The translations under genes and the position numbers were made by a program. Source: Cycas panzhihuaensis (Eukaryota > Cycadophyta). Taken from it: 64,000 nt of DNA. Below the pieces are notes generated by a model that searched no databases, was not told the DNA's origin, and saw only the letters and a list, made by a program, of their open reading frames with translations. Positions 46,601 through 57,245 of the stretch are shown piece by piece (within the stretch, counting starts at the first letter, position 1; each line of letters starts with the position of its first letter). Where the stretch lies: the NCBI GenBank assembly GCA_023213395.1, contig CM041465.1, positions 194,253,741-194,317,740 on the forward strand, written 5' to 3'.

Positions 46601-47250
46601 AGCAAGATTTAGTGACAGGTTGATGATGAGGAGTTGTTAGATGAAGTGGCATGGATTGCAACCCCATGTTCCGTTGGCAGTTGAAGACTTGCAGGATGAT
46701 GGAAGATCATGGATCAGCATGCTAGTCAAAACTTGAGATAGATACCAATGTTCCAGTGAGTACAGATTCACGATGGAGAGTTGTATTGAAGCAAGTACCT
46801 GGTCGGTTTGCAAGTTAGTAAGCTTGTTGCGCAAGATGTCTAGCAAGAAGAAGGATTGAGGTATAATGAGATATTTAGCACCAGTCTCTATGTTTATGGT
46901 CTGTTTGATCCTTACTTCAGCAGCTTCAGATAGTTGGGTATCGATCGTATCATATCAGTGTTCCTTAACAAAGACTTGAAGAGGCGATTCACATGGATTA
47001 AGTGGCTTATCCTCTTGGTTTAGTGAGAGGAATATGGCTGAGTTGAATGGACGAAGTATCAGGTGCAGAGAAAGCTGTATGGTTGCAGGTCTGTTGGAGC
47101 ATTTCCAAAGAATTGAGCACATACGAGGCATGGCACCGTTACATCTGAGTGAAGATTGTTACATCGACGTTTGTGCATATTGGGTTGAGTAAGGTTATCC
47201 TTAAGAGGGGATTTATTCCCAATGATAATCCTTGTTGCCCCACATTTACA
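43661..47250 (+). other. Non3 non-coding interior
   Basis: 3.6 kb without recognisable proteins. It aligns in blocks with 48680-52380 of Non2, for example GGTGCCAGGTCATGCTGG near 43706 and 48727, and GATGAAGTTCA near 45908 and 51016. The longest open frame (46136-46582, 148 codons) is broken by indels at the matching place in Non2, so it is not a conserved gene. Confidence 0.8.
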
Positions 47251-47261
47251 TTAAGAGGGGA
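47251..47261 (+). other. Non3 polypurine tract
   Basis: TTAAGAGGGGA directly before the 3' LTR. Confidence 0.85.
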
Positions 47262-47584
47262 TGTTAAAAAATGTGATCATACCACCTAATGTAAAGTGGG
47301 CCTCCTATTTATGAGCCTAATTATGTGGTAGAATTGTCTCGATTGTGGTGACCTAATGGATGTAATTATGATTATATTTGACACTTTAGATCTATAAATA
47401 TAGATCAAAGTCCATCTTTATGTATCATCATTTTGTCATAATATAAATATTATTTATTTATGGGTTTTCACCCGTAAGGGTTTCCCACGGCAATATGGTG
47501 TCCCGTGTGATCTGCTTCTGCTTGTAATCTGCCTGATGTGAAAGATCTTGTCGACCTTATTTGCTTCAGTTGTGTTTTCTAACA
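47262..47584 (+). repeat. Non3 3' LTR
   Basis: Same ends and length as 43326-43648. Followed by the AAATC duplication, then Cop3 gag resumes. Confidence 0.95.
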
Positions 47585-48555
47585 AAATCAAACAATCGTA
47601 TGCCAAAGGTGTAATAGAAAAGGACATTATGCCAAAAATTGCAGAACGATCGCCAATAAACTACCAAGTTATCAACAGCGCTATGGTGCACATAATGTTG
47701 ATAATACTTCTTTTGAAGATGCTTTTGGTGGAACGCAATTTGCTCATGCACACCTTCAAAGAATTGGGACCACTTCATCAAATGTTGTTGATAGATCCAC
47801 TAAGTATATTGAGGCTCATTGTGGCTATGCTTATTCACTTTTGCCTTCACCACTCGGAGTTGTAAATAGTGCTACCTCAAATACTTCATCGTAGATCAGG
47901 GATACTGGAGCAATACAACACATGACTTGTCATCACCAGTTCTTTCAAGATTTTAACTCTAAAGTTCGTGGTGTTGTATACATGGCTGACAAATCATCTC
48001 AGCCAATCGAAGGACTTGGAACTGTTTGCCTGAAACTCTCAGGCCTTCCAGATTTTACACTTGTTGATGTTTTATATATTCCTACCCGCGTAATCGCCTC
48101 TCTCTATTCACCCTTGTCTCTCGTGGATTTGATCTGAGTGTAACTGCAAACAATCAAACTCTCTGTGTCATTCACCCTCCTTCAAATGCTATGGTTATGA
48201 CCGGAATTCTTGATGGCAAACTTTTTCGTCTAACTGGCTCACCATCCTCTGAAGCCAACTATGTTGATGATGAATTTGTTTTTACCACAACCCTGACTCC
48301 TCAAAAGTTATCCCAAGCAGCTCTATGACATGCTCGTGTGGGCCATATCAAAATTGGTCGTTTAAGAGAACTACAAGACACTATTCCTAGTTTGCCTAAG
48401 TTTCCCTCTAAGCCCTTTAAATGTGAAGCATGTATTATTGCTAAATCTCAAAGACAACCCTTTTCTCATAGTCAGTGGAAATCTAGCCAACCTTTGCAAC
48501 TTGTACACTCAGATATATGCGGTCCTATGCCCATCCCTTCTCTCAAACAGAAGTG
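47585..48555 (+). pseudogene. Cop3 nucleocapsid, protease and partial integrase
   Basis: The zinc knuckle CQRCNRKGHYAKNC at about 47600-47641 is a complete CX2CX4HX4C. Next, YGAHNVDN matches Cop2. The protease site reads RDTGAIQHMTCH near 47905 (D-T-G-A). The integrase finger follows with HARVGHIKIGRL near 48330 and KCEACIIAK near 48420, then LVHSDICGPMP near 48505 with the first catalytic Asp. The sequence ends a few residues later, at the junction with the Non2 LTR. Frameshifts occur near 47870 and 48115, and a stop near 48328. Confidence 0.87.
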
Positions 48556-48667
48556 GTGCTATATTTTCCACAACAATATGGTGTCTTGTGTGATCTGCTT
48601 TTGCTTGTTATCTACTTAATGTGAAAGATCATGTCGACCTTGTTTGATTCAGTTGTATTTTCTAACA
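48556..48667 (+). repeat. Non2 5' LTR, second piece
   Basis: Begins within TTTTCCACAACAATATGG and continues as the last ~112 bases of the family LTR, ending TTTTCTAACA. It resumes almost where the first piece stops at 40126. Confidence 0.85.
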
Positions 48668-48679
48668 TGGTATCAGAGC
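48668..48679 (+). other. Non2 primer-binding site
   Basis: TGGTATCAGAGC, perfect initiator-Met tRNA complement. Confidence 0.9.
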
Positions 48680-51600
48680 ATGTAGGTCGTGCACAGGTAG
48701 ATAAACGTTGTCGAAAGTCTAATCAATGGTGCCAGGTCATGCTGGTTTGCCCTTAATAGATTGGCATGCCTGATAACCTTGCAAAACAGTCACGGTAGTG
48801 CAGATGATTGTTGAGGATCCCAAGAACCTTCTATCCATTGTTTGTAAATACTCTTAAGCTATATGGAGGTGTGTGGATGAGTTTTGACTCTGTTGCCAGC
48901 CATATGAATGTCATTTGAGCCTGTTAAAGATATTGAATCCTCATTTAACATTACCACTAAGTTTGCATATCCTAGAGTCAATTGCCAGCCATTTATTGTT
49001 GGTGGGAGAGTGTAGAAACCCTAGCAAACCCGTTGCAATGCTGTGAAGTCATAATACAATCAATATTTATAAGGTACGATCATTAAATTTTAATCACCCT
49101 TTGATAAACTTTAGGGTTTGATTAAATTCATTCTCTGCCCGTGTGATATATGTCTCAACCATGTGAATATATTCTGTCAGCAATATTTACTCTTTAGGGT
49201 TTGGTCAAACTCATTCTCCGCCTGTGTGATATATGTCTCTCAACCCTGTGAATATATTCTGCCAGCATTGTGTGATATATGTCTCAACCGTGTGAATATA
49301 TTCTGCCAGCATTTGCTCGTCATGTGAATATATTTTGTCTCCTATGAATTTTTACTTTAGAAATATATTTGTTTGCCCATATGATGTACATTTATGTGTA
49401 TTATATTGGCATTGCCCAAGTTCTATTTTAAATATATTTCACCGATTATTAATAGTGTTGCTACCTGTTTTTAATATTTATCATTGCTCGCTCGATTGAT
49501 ATATTATGATCTCGCCTATGGACTACGATTGTTATTATTTTCGGTCATTTTACATATTGCAGTCCTGTATGCAGTGTAGTGGCCCATGTATCTCTGTGTC
49601 GCCAGCTGATTTGTGTTGCCCAAATTTGATATCAGTAATTGATTAATGAGACTTGTCATGACTGCATATTAATCTTTCTGCACGGCCTTGTTTGTTAACA
49701 TCATAAAGTCACCTGATTGCAGATTGCGCCGAGCATACTGTGATTGCCCAAGCCTGTTGCTACATAGATGCATCTCACAATGATAGCATTGATGTCGTCA
49801 TCTGATGTTGGAGCCGCCGCCTTTTGACGATTAATAAAGTAGCCCATGCATCAAATTACAGTTGTCGTTCAATTTATTAATTCGACGGGTTTGGAATTAA
49901 CAATGGTCGATTGCTATTTATGACGCATGTTAATTATGCAGTCGCTCATCGCCTACGTGACGTGGGTGAATATTGTTACGTTGCCTCTTATCAATATAAT
50001 CACCCAATGTTATTCTTAATCGCATGTATTGCGTATTGCGCCGCTTATTTATATAAAGTGACATTTGATTATATATTCAATTTAATCAAATATATTTTTT
50101 TTTTTGGAGTTCGCCCATACCAATTTCATTGATATCTTTTCATAAAGTTACTTTGATTTATTTTGGAGTTATGTGCTTATTAAAGATTTTATTATATCAT
50201 GTTTTAATGTCATGTCCTTTTGTCATTGAACATATCATATAGATACATGTATTTGTGCCTTCAAATGTACAAATGGGTGTAGGTAGTGGTGTGTGAGAAG
50301 GGCGCATATAAGATATTGATATCAAAGCTAGTGATATAATAGTGAAATGAGTGCTTTGAGTGCATTTTAATGGTAATTAGTGGCAAAGCGAATATCAACA
50401 CTATATTAGTGATTGCATGATCTTGTGCATATGTTTTACATAAGATAGCTATTGAAGCAATATTATGGTGACTTAATTTGAGGAGAAAAGAGTGCATTAA
50501 GCACACTTCCTCTATGGACAAGAATAGGTGATTTGAGGCATATTTGTTGCATGCATGATGGTGACTGTCTAATGGCGATGATGAGGTGCTTGTTGGTGAC
50601 ATAATGCTCTTTGCATGTGTTTCTACATAAAAGAGGTTGATGGGCATATGTTGAGTGAATTTTAAGTGATTTAATGCTCCTTAGAATGTGCCTTACATGA
50701 AGGAGCTTTATGGGGTAAAGAAATGGGCAAATTTGAGGCAATGATATATACTTGTTGCATGTGTGTTATATGGCAAGATTGGGCAAGAGTTTGGGCAAGT
50801 TTTAAGGGCGAGACAAGGGCAAGATTGGGCGAACAAGAGCAATGAGACACCTTAACTGCAAATTATTACAAACTCGGTTATTGTTTGAGCGTTGCATAGA
50901 TCATTGCACATGTTTATATTTATGTGATTATTCAGCGAAATAAGTGGTTGATTCAGTAAAAAAGTGTGTTCTTATTTAGTTACGTTCGAGTTCAGTTGCA
51001 TCATATGTATATGAGGTGATGAAGTTCAAAATTTACTTGTATGCGTAGTTGTCATTTATGATGGATCGTTCTACTTTAATTTGTTGAACTGATGTTAGCA
51101 TAAAGTTTGTGCCCTGATTTGATGTTGGTTTAACATGGATGCATATCTGAACAAGTCTGATATAGAACCGAGGCAGTGTGTTTGATGAATTTGAAGTGTG
51201 AATGGAAAGGTCTAAAACGATATGTCTTAAAATCAGTTATGCTTTTGTCATGGTATGTATAGTTGGCCTGTAAGGTTGCATTGCAGGTGAATATCATGAT
51301 GCAGATGGTGACGTTTGGTGCATATTGTGGTTTGCTTCCCATGTTTTAGTGGCAGAAGTTGTAGCGGACAAGTATAGGTACCCCTGTTGTGACTGTTCAT
51401 GGCATATTTTCCCCTCATGTGTTTTGTGTTTGGACCAAATTCAAAGCCTTTCATTTATTTCCTTTGGTGCATTGGAGTGCACGCATCTTAGACGAAAATT
51501 GCAGTAGTAGGATTACAAGAGTTTGAAGCATATCGATTGTTTAGCTTACAAACAGTGTGATCTGTAGGGGAAATGCATTGTGATTAGTCTAGATGTTCAG

Positions 51601-52396
51601 TTAAAGAGTTTATAACGTATCATGCTGAGTTTCATTTGGTTACAGGTTTTATCCTTCATTGCTTCACTTTTCCGAGACGTTATTCAGCAAGTATGAAGTT
51701 TTGTTTGCCTAACATTGTGCTTGAGACGAAAGCAGGACATAGTGACAGATTGATGAAGAGGAGTTGTTAGATGAAGTAACATGGATTGCAACCCCATGTT
51801 CTGTTGATAGTTGAAGCCCTGTAGGATGATGGAAGATTATGGATCAACATGCCAGTCAAAGCTTGATATAGATACCAATGTTCTAATGAGTACAGATTCA
51901 TGATGGAGAGTTGTATTGAAGCAAAGAACCTGGTCGGTTTGCAAGTTGGTAAGCTTATTGCATAGGTGATCTCTAACAGGAAGAAAGATTAAGGTATAAT
52001 GAGATATTTAGCACCAATCTCTATGTTCATTGGTCCATTTGATCCTTACTTTAGCAGCTTCAGATAGTTGAGTATCGTATCATATCATATCAGTGTTCCT
52101 TAACGAAAACTTAAAGAGGCGATTCACATGACTCAAGTAGCTCATCCTCTTGGTTTAGTCAAAGGAATTTGGCTGAGTTGAATGGGCGAAGTGTTAAGTG
52201 CAGAGAGAATTATATGGTTGCAAGTCTGTTGGAGCATTTCCAAAGAATTGAGCACATACGAAGTATGACATCATTACATCTGAGTGAAGATCGCTACATC
52301 GACGTTCATGCATATTGGGTTGGATAAGGTTATCTTTGGAAGAGAATTTATTCCCAATGATAATCCTTATTGCCTCACATTTACATTAAAAGTGGA
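48680..52396 (+). other. Non2 non-coding interior
   Basis: Homologous to the Non3 interior but more diverged. No protein-coding similarity in any frame. A weak purine stretch (TTAAAAGTGGA) precedes the 3' LTR, degraded from the tract seen in Non3. Confidence 0.78.
49137..49317 (+). repeat. Minisatellite in Non2 interior
   Basis: Three imperfect tandem copies of a unit containing GTGTGATATATGTCTC and GTGAATATATTCTG. The first unit is longer and includes TTTAGGGTTTG. No such triplication was seen at the matching part of Non3. Confidence 0.8.
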
Positions 52397-52721
52397 TGTT
52401 AAAATATGTGACCATACCACCTAATGTAAAATGGGCCTCCCTATTTTTATGCCTAATTATATAGAGAAATATTCTCAATTGTGAAGACCTAATGGATATA
52501 TTTGTAATTATATTTTGCACTTTAAATCTATAAATATAGATCAAAATCCTACTTTGTAATATATCATTTTGTCATAATGTGAATTCTTATTTATTTATGG
52601 GTTTTCACCCGTAAGGGTTTCTCACGACAACATGGTGTCACGTGTGATCTGCTTCTGCTTGTTATCTGCCTAATGTGAAAGATCATGTCAACCTTGTTTG
52701 TTTCAGTTACGTTTTCTAACA
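52397..52721 (+). repeat. Non2 3' LTR (325 bp)
   Basis: Starts TGTTAAAATATGTGACC, ends GTTTTCTAACA. It shares more differences with the 39905 piece than with Non3, as expected for LTRs of one element. Followed by GATAG. Confidence 0.9.
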
Positions 52722-52726
52722 GATAG

Positions 52727-52884
52727 GTGGAATCCACCTCCTCAATCATCATTGCACCATTGTGTCACTTTTTTGGTTGTTAGATAAAGTTAAAATTGTC
52801 AAAACAAAATTCTACCAACATTACCAAGTAGCCTTTGATTTTATTACATCTAACCAACTTTGTCTTAACTATGTACTCTGCTCA
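52727..52884 (-). other. Cop1 leader next to its PBS
   Basis: Non-coding DNA between Non2 and the Cop1 PBS. A perfect palindrome GTGGAATCCAC starts at 52728. Confidence 0.5.
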
Positions 52885-52896
52885 ACTCTAATACCA
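52885..52896 (-). other. Cop1 primer-binding site
   Basis: The minus strand reads TGGTATTAGAG, one change from the initiator-Met complement, directly inside the Cop1 5' LTR. Confidence 0.7.
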
Positions 52897-53227
52897 AGTA
52901 AAAAAACATAAAATGCGCATATATTATGAACTACGGAATCTTAATCATACACAACAAACCAACAATAATGAGCATGCATATACAATACACTATATTTACG
53001 TGAAAAAACTTTTCAATAAAAATACCCACCATAAAATATCATTAGATCACATTAATAATCATTAGATAATTTTATAATAAACTTCAAAGTTATTTATAAT
53101 CCCCTAAATGGTACGTCCAATCCCGTTAGTTGTGACCCTATGTAATATTCGCACCATTTAGCTTAACAATAACTAAACCATATTTAACGTTAATTAAATA
53201 ACTTTAATATTAACTACCACATTAACA
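52897..53227 (-). repeat. Cop1 5' LTR (331 bp)
   Basis: Aligns along its length with 12595-12921. It ends ACATTAACA and is followed by CTATT (53228-53232), the same five bases that precede the other LTR. Its inner end has lost the canonical TG. Confidence 0.78.
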
Positions 53228-53490
53228 CTATTCACACATGATATGCATAGTAACATGCTTTCATTGCCACCCACAAATACTCTCCAAAGATCTATATTTT
53301 TTCCAATATAAGTCAATAAACTCTCATTTGAGAGATTTGGCCCTTCTTTGCTATTATACCCCTTACTTTCTGTGATATTTCCTCATATTCTTCATTATTG
53401 GAGGGTCACATATCAAATATTTCGTTACCCAACTTAATTTTTCACAATAGTGTTATATCTGTATTAGAAACAATGTTTAATATTGGATTA

Positions 53491-54237
53491 TGTTAAAGTG
53501 TTACCTAACTTTCTCATGTAATATTAAAATGCATAGTTAAGATATGCATACGTGTCCATGTATCAACTTAGTGGTCGACACAGAGATTCTCACATATAAT
53601 TAGACAATCGTGAAGTAATTATACCATACGTATGTATTCTTACTTAATACAATAATTAAACATGACCATTTCCCACAAGCTTTATTATCTTATGTATTTG
53701 CACATACTTTATTCTATGATTCATTTATAGCTTATATCTTTATTCACATAATATTGTTACGTATTATGGTATAATGCATATTTTTTCTAACATGGTATTA
53801 AAATAAGATAGTGTGATCGATCTTGTAAAACAGATCAAAACAACATAAGGTTAAAAGATTGAAGAGACCTTGTGCATAAAACTTCAATCAAAAATTCATA
53901 TGAAATTCAATATAAAGGTTATGCTAAAAAGATGTGACCATAGATTGAGGCAAGCCAAAAATGTTAAAGAAACTTGCATTCAGGATTGATGGCAATATTG
54001 TTCATTTTGTTTATTGTGAATAGTTAATATGCATGTGGGATCCCTATATATAATATGCAAGGTTATAAAATGCATCGACAAAATGAGATCACTCAAATAG
54101 GACATGATCACTTCCCACAAAGTTTATTGTCATAGATGTTTGTACATATTCCATTCTTTAATTTGTTTATATTTTACATCTTTAACCGCCTCATGCCATT
54201 TACACACTATGTTATAATGCATATAATTTTCTAAACA
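53491..54237 (+). mobile_element. Possible miniature LTR element (TRIM-like)
   Basis: Two repeats, about 53491-53792 and 53922-54237, flank only 129 bp. The right-hand 130 bases of each align (shared CATGAYCAYTTCCCACAA, and ends TTTTCTAACA / TTTTCTAAACA); the left halves align poorly. TGGTATTAAAATA follows the first repeat, a decayed initiator-Met PBS. No matching target duplication was seen. The size fits terminal-repeat retrotransposons in miniature. Confidence 0.4.
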
Positions 54238-55317
54238 GTTTCTTAAAAATACATGCTTCTTCGTTCAAACCAATGAAATGTTTCATTTCTAACAAAACTT
54301 CAACGATTAAATTTAAATTTATGTTAAGCTGTAAGTTTCATTTTCCAACATGCAATTGTGTTCTCCATCAATCATGTATTCCTCCATGAAATCGTTAAGT
54401 GACAATGGACCAAATCAAGCAAGATGGGTTGTAGAAAATCTCTTACTGCAACTTTAGACCAATCCAAATCCAACATTTCTCAATTCTACCGATGCTTAGA
54501 TTCATACTTACAGAGAGAATGTATCAAGCAAAATTCCTCTCATCTCAGTCTTGGATCTATAAAGATTCCCTTTTGCACATCATACTTGTTTTCCTTGTAA
54601 TCTCTCATGTTTACTCAGGCTGCTTTTGCACTTGGTTGTCTCAGTTTTCTATTCCAATGCTATGCACTTTATGTGAATGAGTAGAGAGGTTTCACACTGA
54701 CTGCATTGTGTCAACAGCATGGACAAGCAGATCATTTATATTTTGTTGAGGAAACTTTGGGCATTCATTAGATTAACTGTGCACCACCGTGTGGTGGCTA
54801 GAAGTCGCATAAAATTTTGGGTGTGTTTGGCCAATGTGAATCCTCGCACACTGACAACTGGAATTTTGATTGTTAACAGTAAACCATTTTGTATTGCTAT
54901 GATTTCAAAATGGACTTCAACAGCCTCTATTTTTTTTTCTAATTTGTACAAGACTCTTTACCATTTCCTGTTTCATCATAAAAATTTGACACATTTTCCA
55001 TGTTTCTGTGAACAGAAGTAACTGCTACATTTGCCCACGTAAAGCAACTGCTGGCAATTCTATCCCATACAAAATCCAAACCAGAGATTTGAAAGTACAT
55101 AAAAATAACTCATCTTCCCATGCTTCTCTCCCAATTCCTTCAATTACACAAAAAGGATCTTGGATTATGAACATTGCTGCAAAACACAATCTGCCGAAAA
55201 CTGCTTTAAATATGCCACCAAATGAAGAATAAAAAGGATCATGCCTAAGTTTCATTCCATTCATTTGGCTTTCCACCAGAAACATGGGGGTGCTGATTTG
55301 TTCACTGTTTCAATTGC

Positions 55318-55875
55318 CTTTTCGTCCATGCTTCTGGCCTTCTCATCCATGCTTTTGGCATCTAGCCATGCAATTGATCATCCAAGAATGGAGAATTCTG
55401 ATCAAATGAACTTCCTCCTCAATCCCTTCTCAACATACAAGGAAAGATGCCCACTTAAAATATACAAATTCACACAACACAACATATAAGACTAGGAAAT
55501 GTGTCCAATTTATCAGGACTACTTTCAAAACAGAAATTCATACAGCCAACCGTTAAAAGACCCATGTCGTAGCAGTGTCGATGGAAAGGTGTGTTGATTT
55601 TTCCGCTCTTTAAATTACCTTCTCATCCATGCTTCTGTCATTTAATCAAGCACTTGGTGTCCCGGCAGTCATCCAAAAATGGAGGATTTTGATCCAGTGA
55701 ATTTCCTCCTTATTCTTTTCTCAAAGCACAATGGAAGGTGCCCACTTCCAAAATAAAAGTTCATAGTATGGTACATCACATAAGACTAGGAAACCTGTCT
55801 AGTTTATTAGTAGTTCCAAAATAATAATTTATATGACACCACATATGAGACCAGGTCATGGCAATGTCAAGATTA
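55318..55875. repeat. Imperfect direct duplication, spacing about 290 bp
   Basis: The unit 55318-55590 recurs at 55618-55875. Shared blocks include TCATCCATGCTT, CATCCAARAATGGAG, GAAYTTCCTCCT and ATAAGACTAGGAAA. Identity is roughly 75 percent by eye, so it is an old local duplication. Confidence 0.7.
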
Positions 55876-56277
55876 AGGAAATCTTGATACCCCATAACAG
55901 AAAACTGGAAAAGGGAAGTAACGAAAAATTTAACAAGCACCGATTGGCTATTCAATGAGTAAATAGACACATGCAAACAAATACTACATTAACAGAGAAC
56001 CAGACAAACTTGAAATTGCTTCTTTTTTTTTTTGAAATTGCAAAATTGTCGAATTGATGCACTGCATCATTCAATCAAATGGTGAAATATTATCCATGAT
56101 ACATAAACCAACGCTCAAGGCTTCTAACAGACCCATAATAATACATTCAGCCTCCTGACTGAGGATTACTCTATTAAAAAGAGAGAATAAGCCCAAACTC
56201 AACTTAGAGTGCTCAAGAAACAGCAATTCCAAAATTAGGAGGCAGCCGTGTTGCTGCTTGGTACCAACACTCTCTTC

Positions 56278-56406
56278 CTAGATGGCCAACGGCTGACAAG
56301 TAGACCCATTTGGGCTTCTGTTTGTTTTTCTCCCTGAAAGTGCACGAAAATTGCTTGCACTGCAACGTGGGCAGATATATTCCAGACCATCAGTTTTTGC
56401 ATAGTC
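56278..56406 (-). pseudogene. Candidate terminal exon with a Cys-X2-Cys zinc-finger motif
   Basis: On the minus strand a plausible 3' splice site (TTTGGTGTTATATGCAG) is followed by 42 codons and a TAG. The translation includes TDGLEYICPRCSASNF and then a basic segment GRKTNRS. The C-P-R-C pattern after an aromatic residue resembles the end of PHD-type zinc fingers, but the rest of such a finger was not found upstream, and the family is not established. It may be an exon of a host gene, a captured gene fragment, or chance. A longer open frame in another register (56477-56235) has no recognisable motif. Confidence 0.25.
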
Positions 56407-57245
56407 CTGCATATAACACCAAAGGTATAATGAGTAACTACAAAGTCATTAATCTCTCTATATGTGTCAGCCTTCAATAACTATCAACCAAGTCAAACAA
56501 CCTATCATAAGATTTACGAGGGAAACAAAGACAAGATGCAAATTTGGACTACAAATTAAGCATTACTAGAAAGCGCTATATCTCTAGGCTCCAATCACCT
56601 AACATTTCTATCTTATGTTCATATGAAAAATATTTGATCTGTTCTAAATTATATTCCATATATATATAAAAGATCAAATGATCTTCCCAATACATTCCTG
56701 TCCATATGATTACAGTAGAATATCTTTCTGGTAATGGAAATCATATCAGTCAACTGATGAAAAATATGTCACTTGACAAAAAATTTAAGTCAAATGACCA
56801 ACATGATTTCCATCAAATGCAAGACACTTTACCATAATCACATGGGCAGGAGAATATATGCACTTGAAAAAATATTTGTCGTATGACACGAAAACGTAAA
56901 GTCGGTTGTGGAAAATATTAAAATCAGTGGGAGGAAAATCACCTTTGTCGATAGAAAACAATTCCTGTAAATTCACAGATAATTTACCATTAATAACAGC
57001 CCATGTTTGAAAATGGGTATATTTGTTTTGTATATGTGGGCAGGTCAGGGGAATGAATGAGTGTTGCCATCAGCCTTACACACTATGTAATGCCACATGG
57101 AGTCTATACACAAATATCACAATGCCTTCTAAGGAACCTACATGCTATCAAGGGTTCCCTAATGACATAAATCTTGTAACCATCACCAACTTTTATCTAT
57201 TTCATGTAAAAAAGCATATATTAACAACTAAAATCTAGTCAAATA

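Larger units (their letters stand above)
43326..47584 (+). mobile_element. Non3: complete non-autonomous LTR element inside Cop3 gag
   Basis: Two 323-bp LTRs (43326-43648 and 47262-47584) differ at only a few positions. The target duplication AAATC is perfect (43321-43325 and 47585-47589). The PBS at 43649-43660 is the exact TGGTATCAGAGC, and the purine tract TTAAGAGGGGA is at 47251-47261. The 3.6-kb interior has no recognisable gag or pol. It is the youngest and best preserved element in the window and closely related to Non2. Confidence 0.95.
40127..48555 (+). mobile_element. Cop3: 3'-truncated Ty1/copia element, host of Non3
   Basis: 5' LTR 40127-40423, PBS 40426-40437, a 2-kb leader, gag from 42427, then (after Non3) nucleocapsid, protease and the start of integrase. 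It stops at 48555, inside the integrase core, where the Non2 LTR resumes. RT, RNase H and 3' LTR are missing, so the 3' half was deleted after insertion. The family is that of Cop2 and Cop4. Confidence 0.85.
39905..52721 (+). mobile_element. Non2: non-autonomous LTR element split by Cop3
   Basis: 5' LTR pieces at 39905-40126 and 48556-48667, PBS at 48668, non-coding interior to 52396, and 3' LTR 52397-52721. The two 5' pieces together correspond to the whole 3' LTR. The flanking sites are GATAA (39900-39904) and GATAG (52722-52726), a target duplication with one change. Without Cop3 and Non3 the element is about 4.4 kb. No gag or pol remains visible in its own interior. Non3 is a younger member of the same family. 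Confidence 0.82.
12595..53227 (-). mobile_element. Cop1: old Ty1/copia element expanded to 40.6 kb by nested insertions
   Basis: The LTR at 12595-12921 and the LTR at 52897-53227 are the same sequence at roughly 78 percent identity by eye. They face the same way (minus). The left one has a purine tract on its inner side, as a 3' LTR should; the right one has a PBS on its inner side, as a 5' LTR should. CTATT flanks the outside of both (12590-12594 and 53228-53232). Between them lie the Cop1 pol and gag (12950-16900), a probable leader (38936-39904 and 52727-52884), and two insertion nests (17132-38935 and 39905-52721). The simplest reading is one insertion that was later a target for others. 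Confidence 0.75.
54243..57245. other. Region without a recognised element
   Basis: 3 kb with less obvious transposon character. It holds a direct duplication (55318-55875) and a candidate exon (56278-56406). Small open frames on both strands (for example minus 54951-54736 and 55285-55025) resemble no family I know. No LTR ends were found. Confidence 0.5.

Noticed and set aside
54719-55285. Open frames of 70-100 codons on both strands as a host gene
   Set aside because: No recognisable motif, several overlapping alternatives and no supporting splice structure that I could defend.
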